Assembly (NCBI GenBank): GCA_958296225.1
Contig: OY282456.1
Span: 248,001 to 312,000, forward strand
DNA from: an uncultured Dehalococcoidia bacterium
GTDB lineage: Bacteria; Chloroflexota; Dehalococcoidia; Lucifugimonadales; UBA3495
Direction: 5' to 3'
Length of the DNA: 64,000 nt
How positions within the stretch are numbered: position 1 is the stretch's first letter; the number at the start of each line of letters is the position of its first letter. The position numbers and the translations under genes were made by a program. The notes beneath the pieces are model-generated. The model was not told the DNA's origin. It searched no databases and saw only the letters and a list, made by a program, of their open reading frames with translations. Of the stretch, positions 33,355 to 42,866 are shown piece after piece.

Positions 33355-35034
33355 TCACTCCGGCGGAAACAGCTCGTCAATCTCCCGCTGCATCCGTTCC
33401 TCAGCGCTTTCGGACAGCGCGGCCACGCCGGCTATCCCGGCCGGAACCGTCATCTCCGCATAGAATGACTCATCGTAGTCCCGCGGACGCACCACCACCG
33501 GCATTGGCACGGCGTGGCCGAACACCAGCGCCTGCTGCTTGCTGTCCAGGCGCGCCAGAACGCTGCGGAGTTGGCCCGCATCCCGCGCCCCCATCAGCGC
33601 CGCGTTGATGTCGCGGTCATCGTTCAGCGCACAGGACAAGCGGGTTCCCAACTGACTCAGCACTTCGGAGTCGATGCCGCTGGGCCGCTGGTCCACAATC
33701 ATCAGGGTGACGTTGTACTTGCGGAGTTCGCGGGCGATGGCGCCGAAAATGGTCTGCGCGGCCACTTCCGGCGTCAAAAACTTGTGGGCTTCCTCAACAA
33801 ATATCACCAGCGGGCGCGGTTCGTCCCCCTGCCCGCCGTCGGCCAGCTCCTTGCGGCGCACCCAGGTTTCGTGAATCCGCCGGGTCAGCAGGTTGCTGAC
33901 CAGTACGTAAGCGGCGGTGCTGCGGCCATACTTGCCAAACTCCAGCACCACGTGGCTGCCGCGTTCCAGATGCTCGATGATGCCGCCGGCGCTGCCGCTG
34001 CCGGCCCCCTTGTCGGCCAGAAAGCCGAACCGCCCCCACCTGGTTAGACGGTTGTGCAACGCGCCCAGCGCCGCCGGATTGACGCCAAGCTCCCGGGCCA
34101 GTTCGCCCACCTCCTCGCCGCTGCGCCCGGCAAACTCCCGCAGCCACTGCTCGCGAAATTTCTGCTTCAGATTCCACGCCGCCGCTGCTGCCACCGCCGA
34201 CAGTTGCAGCGACTCGCGCAGTATCTCAATGTCCTCCGGCTCGATTTCATCGTAGCCGATGCGAACCACGCCGTCGGGAGCAACGCTCCGCCGCCGGCTG
34301 CTGTCCTCATCCAGCGTGAAAGTAACTACGCGGCTGGGGAAAAGCTGTTTCAGGCCCTTGACCTGCCGCCGCCGGTCGTTGTCCTGCCCCTGCCAGCCGT
34401 ATTCGCTTTCCATATCAAAGACCAGCGACACTGCTTCGCCGCGCCGCACCAGCCCGGCCAGCAGCATCCGCGCCAGAAAGGTTTTGCCCGAACCCGACGC
34501 TCCGAAAATGCCGACGGAGCGGCTGGCCAGCGTGGCCAGGTCCAGCCGGATGGATGCCGCCTCCATACCCTGCGGCGAACCCAGCGCGAAGGCGTCGCCG
34601 GCCGGCCCGCTGAACACGGCGTCAATGTCGGCCTGGGACGCGGCAAACACCGGGGCGAAGTGTTCCGGTATGGTCTTGGCCGCCTCAATCAGGCTTGCGC
34701 CGGTGGCGTCCAGGGCCGCCGTCATGCTGGGCATTGCCGACAACTGCCCGTAGGCCATGGTGCCCGCCATCACGTCGGCCAGGAACCCGTCCGGGCTGTC
34801 CGGCGGGAAATGGCGCAGGCTGTCATCGGCGGCCCGCAGCTCCAGGTCGGTAACTACCGCAAAATAACGCTGGCGCCGGCCCCGGATGGTTACGAACGAG
34901 CCGACGGCAATATCCTCCACCGACGCGCCCCCGCCGCCGTCCAGCCGCACGTCCAGCCCCTGGGACAGAGAGCCGCCCACCACGATGCCCAGCCGGGCCG
35001 GGCCGGACGGATGCCAACCGTTGCGCGATGTCAT
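33355..35034 (-). CDS. HerA-like ATPase (DUF87) with HAS-barrel domain
   Basis: 559 residues. N-terminal HAS-barrel (ARLGIVVGGSLSQGLDVRL; SFVTIRGRRQRYFAVVTDLE), Walker A SVGIFGASGSGKTFLARML (about 175), Walker B PLVIFVEEAHKFLTPEVA (about 425) and MIVDQRPSGID. Hexameric DNA translocase fold. No NurA nuclease is adjacent; instead its ATG overlaps the stop of an unknown protein by ATGA. It may process DNA ends or take part in defence; both are inference. Confidence 0.88.
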   Translation of the reverse strand: MTSRNGWHPSGPARLGIVVGGSLSQGLDVRLDGGGGASVEDIAVGSFVTIRGRRQRYFAVVTDLELRAADDSLRHFPPDSPDGFLADVMAGTMAYGQLSAMPSMTAALDATGASLIEAAKTIPEHFAPVFAASQADIDAVFSGPAGDAFALGSPQGMEAASIRLDLATLASRSVGIFGASGSGKTFLARMLLAGLVRRGEAVSLVFDMESEYGWQGQDNDRRRQVKGLKQLFPSRVVTFTLDEDSSRRRSVAPDGVVRIGYDEIEPEDIEILRESLQLSAVAAAAAWNLKQKFREQWLREFAGRSGEEVGELARELGVNPAALGALHNRLTRWGRFGFLADKGAGSGSAGGIIEHLERGSHVVLEFGKYGRSTAAYVLVSNLLTRRIHETWVRRKELADGGQGDEPRPLVIFVEEAHKFLTPEVAAQTIFGAIARELRKYNVTLMIVDQRPSGIDSEVLSQLGTRLSCALNDDRDINAALMGARDAGQLRSVLARLDSKQQALVFGHAVPMPVVVRPRDYDESFYAEMTVPAGIAGVAALSESAEERMQREIDELFPPE

Positions 35035-35624
35035 ACGCTGATCTCCCGCAAAATCGTCTGCAGCCGCCGGGGTTCGCCGGACAGTTCGGCCACCAGCGCC
35101 CGGCCGGCCCGCAGCAGGAAACCCCGCCGGTCGGCCATCCCGTCGGCGGCGTGGCGCAGGCAGCCGGCCAGCGCGGAATCCGCCGCGGGAGAACGGTCGG
35201 CCAGGAGCAGCCGCAGCCAGCCTGGCTCGCCCGCAAACTCGCCCACCTCGCCCCCGTCGCAAAGGAAAACGAAAGCGTGCAGATTGGGCGGCTGGGCCGG
35301 CAGCCCGTGGTGCAGCGTCAAGCCGTCGCGATAGCCGACTACCGTGGCGGCAAAACGGGTGGTCAGCATCGCGCTCAGCTGTGGGTTGGCGGCGTACACT
35401 TCCTCTTCCGACTCCAGGTCAGCCCCCCGTGGGGCCAGCGGGCGGCTGGGATCCAGGGGCTCGTTCCAAATTTCGCGCACCACGGCATAAACGGGAGGCG
35501 AGCCAATACGCAGCAGCGCCCCCAGCGGCGGCGCGGCGTGCAGCCGGTAACACTGCGCCACAACGCGCTCGGTGTGCGAAACCATTATCTCCCCGACACG
35601 CTGGGCCGGCTGGGTATCAATCAT
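35031..35624 (-). CDS. Unknown partner of the HerA-like ATPase
   Basis: 197 residues. Contains VVAQCYRLHAAPPLGALLRI, SPPVYAVVREIWNEPLDPSR and HAFVFLCDGGEVGEFAGEP. The first half looks beta-rich, possibly a second HAS-barrel-like or OB-type domain, and the C-terminal half is helical. ATG 35624 was chosen because upstream residues are low-complexity. It is directly coupled to the ATPase, so they likely form a complex. Confidence 0.75.
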   Translation of the reverse strand: MIDTQPAQRVGEIMVSHTERVVAQCYRLHAAPPLGALLRIGSPPVYAVVREIWNEPLDPSRPLAPRGADLESEEEVYAANPQLSAMLTTRFAATVVGYRDGLTLHHGLPAQPPNLHAFVFLCDGGEVGEFAGEPGWLRLLLADRSPAADSALAGCLRHAADGMADRRGFLLRAGRALVAELSGEPRRLQTILREISV

Positions 35625-35729
35625 GCCTGGGATTCTAGCACGGCAAAGGCCGGGGCGTAAGGACGCCTTTGGATTCACCGCCGTAGCCGGCACCGAGCCG
35701 GGCCAGCGCTGCGCCGGCTTGCGCCCCTC

Positions 35730-35761
35730 GCGGCCCGCCCGGACTGAGCCGGGCGGGCCGC
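35730..35761. terminator. Strong 13-bp stem hairpin before the HerA operon
   Basis: GCGGCCCGCCCGG/CCGGGCGGGCCGC with a 6-base loop, just after the stop of the disrupted surface-protein gene (35766). It is correctly placed to end that transcript; there is no T tract. Confidence 0.55.
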
Positions 35762-35765
35762 GCTA

Positions 35766-36740
35766 TCACGGCAGCACGTAGGCCGCCGCAAAGGCCCCGA
35801 ACTCGGTCACCCCGCCGGCGCAAACCCTCCGCCCCACGGCGTCATACTCCGCGCCCGACACCGCCTGCCAGGATGCGCCATCGTCTCCGGCATCAACATA
35901 GCGCAGCAGCGTCAGCAGACGTTCCCCGGCCTCGTCCGCCAGCGCCCGCGCCACCGGCAGGCAGACGGTCAGCCCCGATGCCGGCACGTCTGCCGGCCCG
36001 GCGATGCTAACGATGGCCTGCGCCACGCCGTTCCGGCCCAGGCCGTAGCCTGTTGCCGTGCGGGGGATGGCGTAGGCCGACGACACCCGTACCACGCCGT
36101 CCGCCGCCAAATCCGCCGGCACGGTTGGGGTTACGGTTACGCCCCAGCGCGCTCCCGGCTCCGTGATTACCGTCAGCGCCGGCGGGTTCGTGTCGCCAGC
36201 CTGCCGGCTGTCTCCGGTGTCCGTTACCGACACCAGCACGGAGCCGTAGCCGCGGTTGGGGCCGTAGTGGGCCAGCGTGGCGTTTTCGTCGGTATGGTTG
36301 GCGTCGCCGGCGATGGCGATGCTTACCGTCTGCCACTGGTTCCAGTTGGCGGCGGTAAAGCGCAGCGCGTCGGGAGTGGGCTGTACGTCCGGGTTGTCGC
36401 TGCGGATTCTGATATTGGAACCGCGGCCGGCGGGTTGGCCGGCCAGGCGCACCCGGTAGGTAGCGTTATGGCCCTCCGGCAATGCGATGCGGCGGGCGTC
36501 AAACCGGATGTTCAGGTTGTAGATAATCGGCGGCGCCTCCGCCGGCGCCTCAGGCTCCGCCGGCGCCTCAGGCTCCGTCTGCTCTGCGGGGGGCGCCCGC
36601 CCCTGCCGGTAAATGTCCTGGCCGCCGTATTTCAGCACCGGGTATTGGGTGTTGGTGCCAAAGTCCCACGGGTCGTCAGTCCCGGTAGTAACGTCGTTGT
36701 CGGTATCGGCATTGTCCACGTCCACGTTCCAGCCAGAGTA
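35766..36740 (-). pseudogene. GLUG-repeat surface protein, 3' part cut off by the IS
   Basis: Downstream fragment of the gene whose 5' part is at 37817-39391. The last repeat's tail (DDPWDFGTNTQYPVLKYGG) is followed by a Pro/Glu/Ala linker, a Calx-beta-like domain (IRSDNPDVQPTPDALRFTA; WQTVSIAIAGDANHTDENA) and a C-terminal domain ending AAAYVLP. Without the element and one copy of the 9-bp duplication the two parts join in frame into about 846 residues. The fragment has no start codon of its own with a ribosome binding site. Confidence 0.85.
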
Positions 36741-36819
36741 GGTAGCGTTCCGTTTTAGGTGGTTTAGTTGTAGGATGGCTGCAAATACCGGCTCCGGAGT
36801 CAGAGGGAGGGGCGCTGCC

Positions 36820-37107
36820 ATGGGACTGCTTTACGACTTGGAAACCCGGCTGGAGCAGCAGATACCCGTCCAGCTGCAACAGTCGTTGCAGCAGGCTTTG
36901 GATGATTACCAGCCCCTCTGCCCGGACTGCGGTTTAGCGATGCACCGGCATCATCGGTACGCCCGTACTATCACCACCCGCTATGGGGCAATTCGGTTGC
37001 AGATGCCCGTGTTCCGCTGCGGCCAGTGCGGCCGGATGGCCAGCGGCGCCGACCTGCTGGGCGAAGCAGAACGTCATCAAAGGTACTCAAAAAAACCCGG
37101 GAACTAG
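36820..37107 (+). CDS. IS orfA, N-terminal part of the transposase
   Basis: 95 residues. Helical start (LYDLETRLEQQIPVQLQQSL), then a Cys-rich zinc-binding pattern CPDCGLAM ... FRCGQCGRMASGADL. ATG 36820 follows GAGGGAGGGG. The frame stops at 37107 soon after a run of seven A (37089-37095). A -1 slip there continues into orfB as KKTRELAIKLAAQG. Confidence 0.85.
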   Translation: MGLLYDLETRLEQQIPVQLQQSLQQALDDYQPLCPDCGLAMHRHHRYARTITTRYGAIRLQMPVFRCGQCGRMASGADLLGEAERHQRYSKKPGN

Positions 37108-37802
37108 CCATCAAACTGGCGGCGCAGGGGTTGAGCTACGCCCAGAGCGGCCAGTGGTTCGGGTTCGTTAAAAGCACCATGTGCCGCTGGCTGCGACGGG
37201 AGCCAATAGCGCAGCCGGAGTTGCGGGGGCGGGTGTTGGAGCTCGACGGATTGTGGACCAGAACGCGGGCCGGAGCTACGGAATTGAAGGTCATCCGAGA
37301 TGAAAACGGCGTGGCTCTGGGGGCCTTTGGAGGTTGGGCAGGGGTGATTGACCAGGCCTGGCGGCAGGGGGCGGTTCAGCCGGCGCATCTGGTGAGCGAC
37401 GGAGATGCGGCCATCGCCGCGGGCATCCGGATGGTCTATGGCCGGCAAGCGCCCCACCAGCTCTGCCATTTTCATCTGCTGCGGGAGTACCGGCGGAACA
37501 TTGGGGAGACTGGTTGGCGGGAGGCGCGGCGACTGCTGGCGTCGTCCGGCCTGGCGGAGGCCCGGGGCTATGCGGCGCAAGTGGCCGCGTTGACCGGAGG
37601 CCAGGGGACGTACTGGTGTCGGAAAGCCCTGGAGAAAGGACTGCGCCATTTGGCCACCGGGCAAGCGCGATTCAAGACAACCTCCCCTTTGGAACGGCAC
37701 AACCGGGAGTTGCGGCGGCGGGAAAAGATGGGCACCGTATGGACACCGCACAACCTGCTGGTATTGCTCCAAAACCGGGGCCTGCTCAACCAAACCACCT
37801 AA
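37026..37802 (+). CDS. IS orfB, catalytic part of the transposase
   Basis: Open from about 37026, but useful sequence starts at 37090: an HTH (AAQGLSYAQSGQWFGFVKST), the first Asp in VLELDGLWTRT, the second in AHLVSDGDAAIAAGI, and CHFHLLREYRRNIGE. A late Glu is in SPLERHNRELRRREKMG. These suit a DDE transposase. It has no ribosome binding site and is probably made as an OrfAB fusion by -1 frameshifting at AAAAAAA (37089-37095). Confidence 0.85.
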   Translation: MRPDGQRRRPAGRSRTSSKVLKKTRELAIKLAAQGLSYAQSGQWFGFVKSTMCRWLRREPIAQPELRGRVLELDGLWTRTRAGATELKVIRDENGVALGAFGGWAGVIDQAWRQGAVQPAHLVSDGDAAIAAGIRMVYGRQAPHQLCHFHLLREYRRNIGETGWREARRLLASSGLAEARGYAAQVAALTGGQGTYWCRKALEKGLRHLATGQARFKTTSPLERHNRELRRREKMGTVWTPHNLLVLLQNRGLLNQTT

Positions 37803-37816
37803 AACGGAACGCTACC

Positions 37817-39391
37817 GCCAGAGTAGATGCCGGTGGTTCCGTAGGCGGTGGGGGTTTGCAACTCGCTGGTAGTCTTGCCCACCCCGGCCGGGCTGTCGGC
37901 ATCATCGGCAACGCCGCTGGCGGTAACATCCCAATAGCTGTTGGTGATGGTGCCGCTGCCCGCGCTGCCGACCAGGCCGCCCACGTTGGCGCCGGTGCCG
38001 CCGGTTACCGTTCCCGCAGCGTAAGACGCGATGATGCTGGAGGCGTTGGAGCGGAACTGGCCGACCAGGCCGCCAACGTGGGAGCCGCTGCCCGTGCCGC
38101 CGGATACCGCGCCGGTGGCATAGCTGGCGGTCAGCGTGCCACTACCGAGGTTCAGCCCTCCGGCCAGGCCGCCGGCGCTCACCGCCGTGGCCGCAGTCGT
38201 TGCCGTTACCGATGCCGCGGAATAGCTGGCCCGCACCGGGCCCTCGCTATGACCCACCAGCCCGCCGATGAACTTGAGGCCGCTGCCGGTGTCGGTGGCC
38301 ATCACGCTGCCGGTGGCCCAGCTGGAAGTTACCGACCCGGCGGTAAGCACGTTGCCGGCCAGCGGCCCCATCAGGAGGGTGCCGCTATGCGACGAGCTGA
38401 TGCTGGCGCCCGGCAGGCCCACCCCGGAAATGCTGCTGTTGATATTGTCAAACAGCCCCAGCCGCAAGACGCCCGAGCCGGTCGTGCTATCGTTGATGGT
38501 CAGGTTGTCGATGATATGCCCGTTGCCCTGGAACGTGTTTGCGTAACTCGCGATGGGCGTCCAGTTGTCATAGGGCGCATCGGCAACGTCATCATCGCCG
38601 TCGGTGTCAAAGTCCAGGTCGTCCATCAGCTCGTAGCCGGCGCAGGTGGCGGGGCAGCCCATCCGTCCGGTGGCGCCGGCTTCGCGGTCCGGAAAGGCGG
38701 TGTTGTAAGCGGTAGTTCCCCCGGCGGTGGGGTTGCCGTCGCCGTCCAGGTCGTGGCGGATGGCGTTGAGCTGGGCCAGCGTGGTGACGTCGATGAGGTT
38801 GTTGTCGTTGTTGTCGTAATCGGTAAAAGGAGCGTCAACTTTGTGCGCGGCCTGGGGTGTAGTCAGGGCCGCGACGATGCTGGGGCTGTTGTGGTTATGT
38901 ATGCCCGCGGGCAGGGTGCAGTCAGACACGTGATTATTGGTAGTCCAAGTGCCGGAGAGGGCGTTGGCGGCCACGGTAATGCCGTCGGTGTCCCGGTCGC
39001 CGCCAACGACCCTATAAGAGAAGTCAACGTTCCTTGAGCATCCGCTGGCGATGGTCGGGGTGGCGCTGCGGGTGGTGCCGCCAACGTCGATAGCGAGTGC
39101 GCCGCCGGAGTGGCCAGTAACGAAATGGACGCGGAAAGCCACTCGCAGAGTGATGATATCGCCGGTGCCGTAGGTGTTATCCGGGCCGGCGCTGCTGATG
39201 ATGGTTACGGAATCGGCCGCGAAAGAGGTGGCCTCGGCGGGCGTGGCCTCCGGCAGCAGCCAGCCGGCCAGCGCGATAAACAGGGCCAGGGCAGCGCCGG
39301 CCAGCGCGCTGCGGGTGCAGCGGCGGGCCATCATTCTGCCCCCCCCCCCGAACATTCGCACGGTGAAGGTGTATCTGGGTGCAGTTAGCAT
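37817..39391 (-). pseudogene. GLUG-repeat surface protein, 5' part cut by the IS
   Basis: Signal peptide MARRCTRSALAGAALALFIA then ALAGWLLPEA (start either ATG 39391 with GGAGGA upstream, or the double ATG near 39333). The ectodomain has a Ca-binding-like DYDNNDNNLIDVTTLAQLNA, DLDFDTDGDDDVADAPYDNW, and then GLUG-type repeats (GGLVGHSEG, GGLAGGL, VGGLVGQF, VGGLVGSAGS) each followed by an ASYATG-type strand. The frame is open up to the insertion at TTGIYSG. An exported adhesin-like role is inferred. Confidence 0.85.
39339..39349 (-). repeat. G11 homopolymer tract in the 5' coding region
   Basis: Eleven G on the coding strand, between the upstream ATG (39391) and the double ATG (near 39333) of the surface-protein gene. 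It encodes Gly-Gly-Gly-Gly in the long reading and lies close enough to the second ATG to act as a Shine-Dalgarno. Tract of this length is prone to slippage. Confidence 0.75.
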
Positions 39392-40095
39392 TGGCGAGTC
39401 CTCCAGGCCGCAGTGGGTGCAGGGCAGTATTGATTGATTGCTACACGGCATCGCGGCGGGTATTTTAGCACAAAGCCGGGGGCCGGGGGCCTTTGCCAGG
39501 TCCCGATTTTCCGCCTCCGCCGGCAACCGTAATTCCCAACTGCGCCGCAATCCACCAAAGCCCAATCCAAACGATGTAAAACTGCCCCTTGCATCTGCCA
39601 GAACCCCTGTGCTATCATAGCGGCGTCAGGCGAAAAAGCAAGACCCCGACCGGGTTTCAGGTAATCACGGCCAACCCCATCAGTATCCAAGTCGCACCGG
39701 CTATCGCAGGAGACTGCCGCCGACCACTCTAACCGGCGTAGTCCCCTCGGCCACGGCGTCCGCCACAGCGCCCCATGCTCCGGGCATGGAAAATCCGAGC
39801 TAAAAACCCCGCGCAAACCTCCGGCCGTAGGGCTGATAATCCCTGAAACCCGGTCCACCGCAAATCAATCGCCCGACCAAATCCCCAACGCACGGAGCCA
39901 AAGGAGCCGCCTATGCCAACCTAGCCGAACCGTCCGCAGTGGCAGCCCTTCGCCTGACAGCTGCCGCAGCAACGCTAACGCCAACTCGCCCATCTCCACC
40001 AAATCAGGAGCGCCGCGACAGCCCAAAAGGTACACCAGGAGTCCGGCCATGCTGCGAGGCTCCATAGCCCTGGTCAGCTGGCGGCTGGACTTAAT
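39392..40095. other. Intergenic stretch without a supportable gene
   Basis: Only weak frames: one of 66 codons (39865-40065, minus strand) with a Leu-rich segment and no ribosome binding site, and a 157-codon minus frame that merely precedes the surface-protein start. The minus strand shows TAAAAT (near 39465) and TATGAT (near 39615) as possible -10 elements for the surface protein gene. Confidence 0.45.
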
Positions 40096-42034
40096 CTAAC
40101 GCCAGCACACGTCGCGAATACCGCTGACGCGACCGTCCGCATCCCACCCCCGCGCCGCGTAGTAGTCGGCAATCATGCCGTCCGGTTCGGCGGCGTGAGC
40201 CCGACGCCGGCAGCTGCGCCGTCGGTCGGCGGTTCGGTGAGCGTGCCCGTGGGCAAAGTGTCGTCGGCGCGACGCCAGCCCCAGCGCTGGTTATAGGCTT
40301 TTTTCAGGTCGGCGATGTGGGCGGCGGCGCGGCGTAGTTCGCCGGCGTCGCAACTGTCCCAGCCCGTAACCATGCGGTACACGGCGGCGGATTCCTCCCA
40401 GAATCGCCGAAAGCGCGGCGCAGGAACTTGCACTAGATAATAGAATCCAGGGCGGCGGCAAAGTCCTCGCTGGCGGCGGCGATGCGGCCCCGGTGTTCGT
40501 CCACTGAAAGGCGGTCAACGTCGGGCGAAAAGCCGGCATCGTAAGCGGAGGTGCGGTTGTGGCAGGCGCCGCGTGGCGTGGTAGCCAGACCCAGCGCCAG
40601 GGTTTTCAGGCTGCGGGGTTCGTAACCGGGCAGCTCCGGCCCCTTAACCTGCATCGCCCAACTCGCCGCGCCGCCGCCCACGTGTTCCGCGGCCAGCCGG
40701 CTCCCGTCGGCCAGCAGGTTGCCCAGATAGCCCCGGCGATGGCCAATGTCGTCCAGCAGGGCAATGACGGTCTCGCCGTCGCCGAACCGCAAGGGCGCAT
40801 CAATCCCGCTTCCGGCGCCTGACTCAATATCCAGGCCGGACAGCAAACCCTGCTCCGCCGTCTCAATGGCCCAGGCGATGACGCCGCCGGCGGAGATGGT
40901 GTCCATCCCTAACTCGTCGCAGCGGCGCGCTGCCCGTATGACGGCATCGGGGTCGCCCACGCCGACCAGCGGCCCCAGGGCAAAGAGGCTCTCGTATTCC
41001 AGGCGGGCGCTCACGGCGTCGCCATTCCGGTTCTTTTTGCCGTCTTTGCCGGCAGCGGTGCTAACTTTTTCGCAGCCGATGGTGCAGTTGGCGCAGTGGG
41101 CCGCGCGGGTGGCGCGGGTTTGGTGCCGCGTTTCGCCGCTGACCGCCTCGGCGTCAGCAAAGAAGGTAGATTGCCGGAAGTTGCGTGTGAGCAGGGTGCC
41201 CAGGCGGTTGAATACGGACACGTTGGCGATGGTGTCCGGCTCCCGGTACTTGGCGGTAGCGTCGCCCAGGCTGCGCCGGCTCAGGTCGCGGGCGTAGCGT
41301 CGCAAGCCCGCCGGGTCGGCGACCGGTGGGTCGGCCGCCGGGCTGCCGCGCACGGCGATGGCTTTGAGATTCTTGCTGCCCATCACCACGCCGGGGCCGC
41401 ACCGCCCGGCCTGCCGCCCGCCGTCGTTGGCGATGCTGGCAAAGCGAACCGGACGCTCACCGGCCGGGCCGATGCACGCTACCCGCACCGGCCGGCGGCT
41501 GCCGTCGTCCGGCTGCGCTTTGACGGCGGCTTCGGTGTCCATCGTAGCCCGGCCCCGCAGGTGTTCGGAGGACCGGAAGCGGGGTACGCCATCGCGGTCA
41601 ATGCGCAGCAGGGTCGGCCGGGCCGCGCCGCCGGTGATGACCAGCGCATCGCCGCAAGCCCGTTTCAGTTCCACGGCCAGGTGGCTGGATGACAGCCCGT
41701 CGGCGATAAACCCGGTGTGGGGAGAGCGGGTCATCACGGCAAACTTGCTTGAAGTGGTCAAGCGAGTGCTGACCAGCGGGCTGGTTACGAATATCAACGG
41801 ATTGTCCGGTTCCAACGCGGCGTCGCACAGGCCGCGGCGTTGGGCATCGGTAAGCGTTGCGCCGTCGTAATCGGCCGGCGGCCCGCCGTAGCGATGCAGC
41901 AGCCAGGTTCCCAACCCGATGCCGCCGGTGGTGGCGCGCAGCGCGCTGGCGGGAATGGGGTCACGCCGGTACTCCCCGGTAGTCAGGTCAACCACCGGCG
42001 CATAGCCACGGCAGCCATAGCGAATGCTCGCCAT
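40096..42034 (-). pseudogene. Aldehyde ferredoxin oxidoreductase (AOR) family, disrupted
   Basis: Tungsten/molybdenum bis-pterin enzyme oxidising aldehydes to acids with ferredoxin. Residues 1-533 read intact (GGIGLGTWLLHRYGG; RCGPGVVMGSKNLKAIAV; CANCTIGCEKVS, part of the 4Fe-4S site; RSLKTLALGLATTPRGACHN). Then TAG (40433-40435) replaces a Leu codon before CKFLRRAFGD; one base is missing near 40402 before WEESAAVYRMVTGWD; and a further shift near 40185 precedes MIADYYAARGWD. The rebuilt protein of about 645 residues has normal family length. Confidence 0.85.
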
Positions 42035-42037
42035 TGC

Positions 42038-42264
42038 TCACCCGCCGGCCTGGCTGGACAGCAGCAACAGGATGTCGCCGGACCGCAAATCAAGGGGCGC
42101 GTCGTGGTCGGCGGGCAGGAAGGCCAGGCCGTTAAGGTTCAGCGCGTAGCCTGAGCGTCAACACGCAGCGCCACTGCGCTGACGCCGGCCCTGATGCGAG
42201 CGGTGCCGAATAGCTCGACGGTAATAGAGACCGTTGCGCCGCCGGCGATGTTGCGGGCAGTCAT
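42038..42264 (-). pseudogene. MoaD-like protein of the AOR operon, internally deleted
   Basis: The start (VSITVELFGTARIRAGVSAV) and end (GYALNLNGLAFLPADHDAP, then GDILLLLSSQAGG) of a MoaD/ThiS-like beta-grasp protein are present in different frames, and about 30-35 middle residues are missing. The Gly-Gly C-terminus is intact. As read, translation stops after about 40 residues. ATG 42264 overlaps the end of mobA; the AOR gene starts three bases after its stop. Confidence 0.75.
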
Positions 42265-42862
42265 CGGGCCAGCTCCAATGCGCGGGCCAAATCATCGGGG
42301 CGGCTGATGCTGTAGAAGCTCAGCAGCTCCGGGTCGAACCGGCGCGCCACACCCTTTGCAACGTAACGCACGGCCACATCGTCAAAGAAGCCGGAGATTT
42401 TGCGTTCGCCAGCCCACAGCCGCTCTGCTATTGCCGGCCGGCAGCGGTGGGAATAGAGCGCGTGGGTCGGCTCCGGGCGGCCCGCGATTTCGGGCACGAC
42501 GGCATCCGCTCCATCCCGCAGACCCGCCATATAGCCCGGCAGCGGCGCCGACCGGAAGGGCATATCGCAGGCAATGACCAATGCCCATTCGGTTTCCGCA
42601 GCGTCCAGTCCGGTATAAATGCCGCCCAACGAGCCGCAGCCGGGGAACACGTCCACGGCGATGCGGTGCGCCGACTCCAGCGGAAGGGCGGCGGCCCGCG
42701 CCGCGTCGGCTGCGACTACGACGACCCCGGCGGCGCTGACGGCATCGGCGGCACGGCGGATGAGCGGCTCGCCGGCGAAGGGTTCAACCGCCTTGTCCTG
42801 CCCCAGCCGCCGGCTTTGCCCCCGGCGAGGATAACGGCAGTGATGTCGGATGCTGTGGTCAT
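42261..42862 (-). pseudogene. mobA: Molybdenum cofactor nucleotidyltransferase MobA-like, frameshifted
   Basis: The N-terminus DITAVILAGGK is followed, after one missing base (three A where AAAA would restore the frame), by SRRLGQDKAVEPFAGEPL, then DVFPGCGSLGGIYTGLDAAE, ALVIACDMPFRSAPL and SFYSISRPDDLARAL. This is the MobA fold (LAGGxSxRxGxDK, and GPLxGIxxxL-like segment). Full length would be about 200 residues. It heads the mobA-moaD-AOR operon. Confidence 0.78.
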
Positions 42863-42866
42863 CGCG

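Larger units (their letters stand above)
36741..37816 (+). mobile_element. Complete 1076-bp insertion sequence, two-ORF DDE type
   Basis: Terminal repeats GGTAGCGTTCCGTTTTAGG and onward match at 29 of 30 positions in inverted orientation. It is flanked by the 9-bp direct repeat GCCAGAGTA (36732-36740 and 37817-37825). It carries orfA and orfB on the plus strand, opposite to the gene it interrupts. A 9-bp duplication, an N-terminal zinc-finger-like domain and two ORFs suggest the ISKra4/ISLre2 (UPF0236-related) group, which I give as tentative. Derivatives lie at 541, 10083 and 22352. Confidence 0.93.

Noticed and set aside
39385..39858. 157-codon minus-strand frame before the surface protein
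   Set aside because: No domain, no ribosome binding site, and it reads through the promoter region of the surface protein gene.
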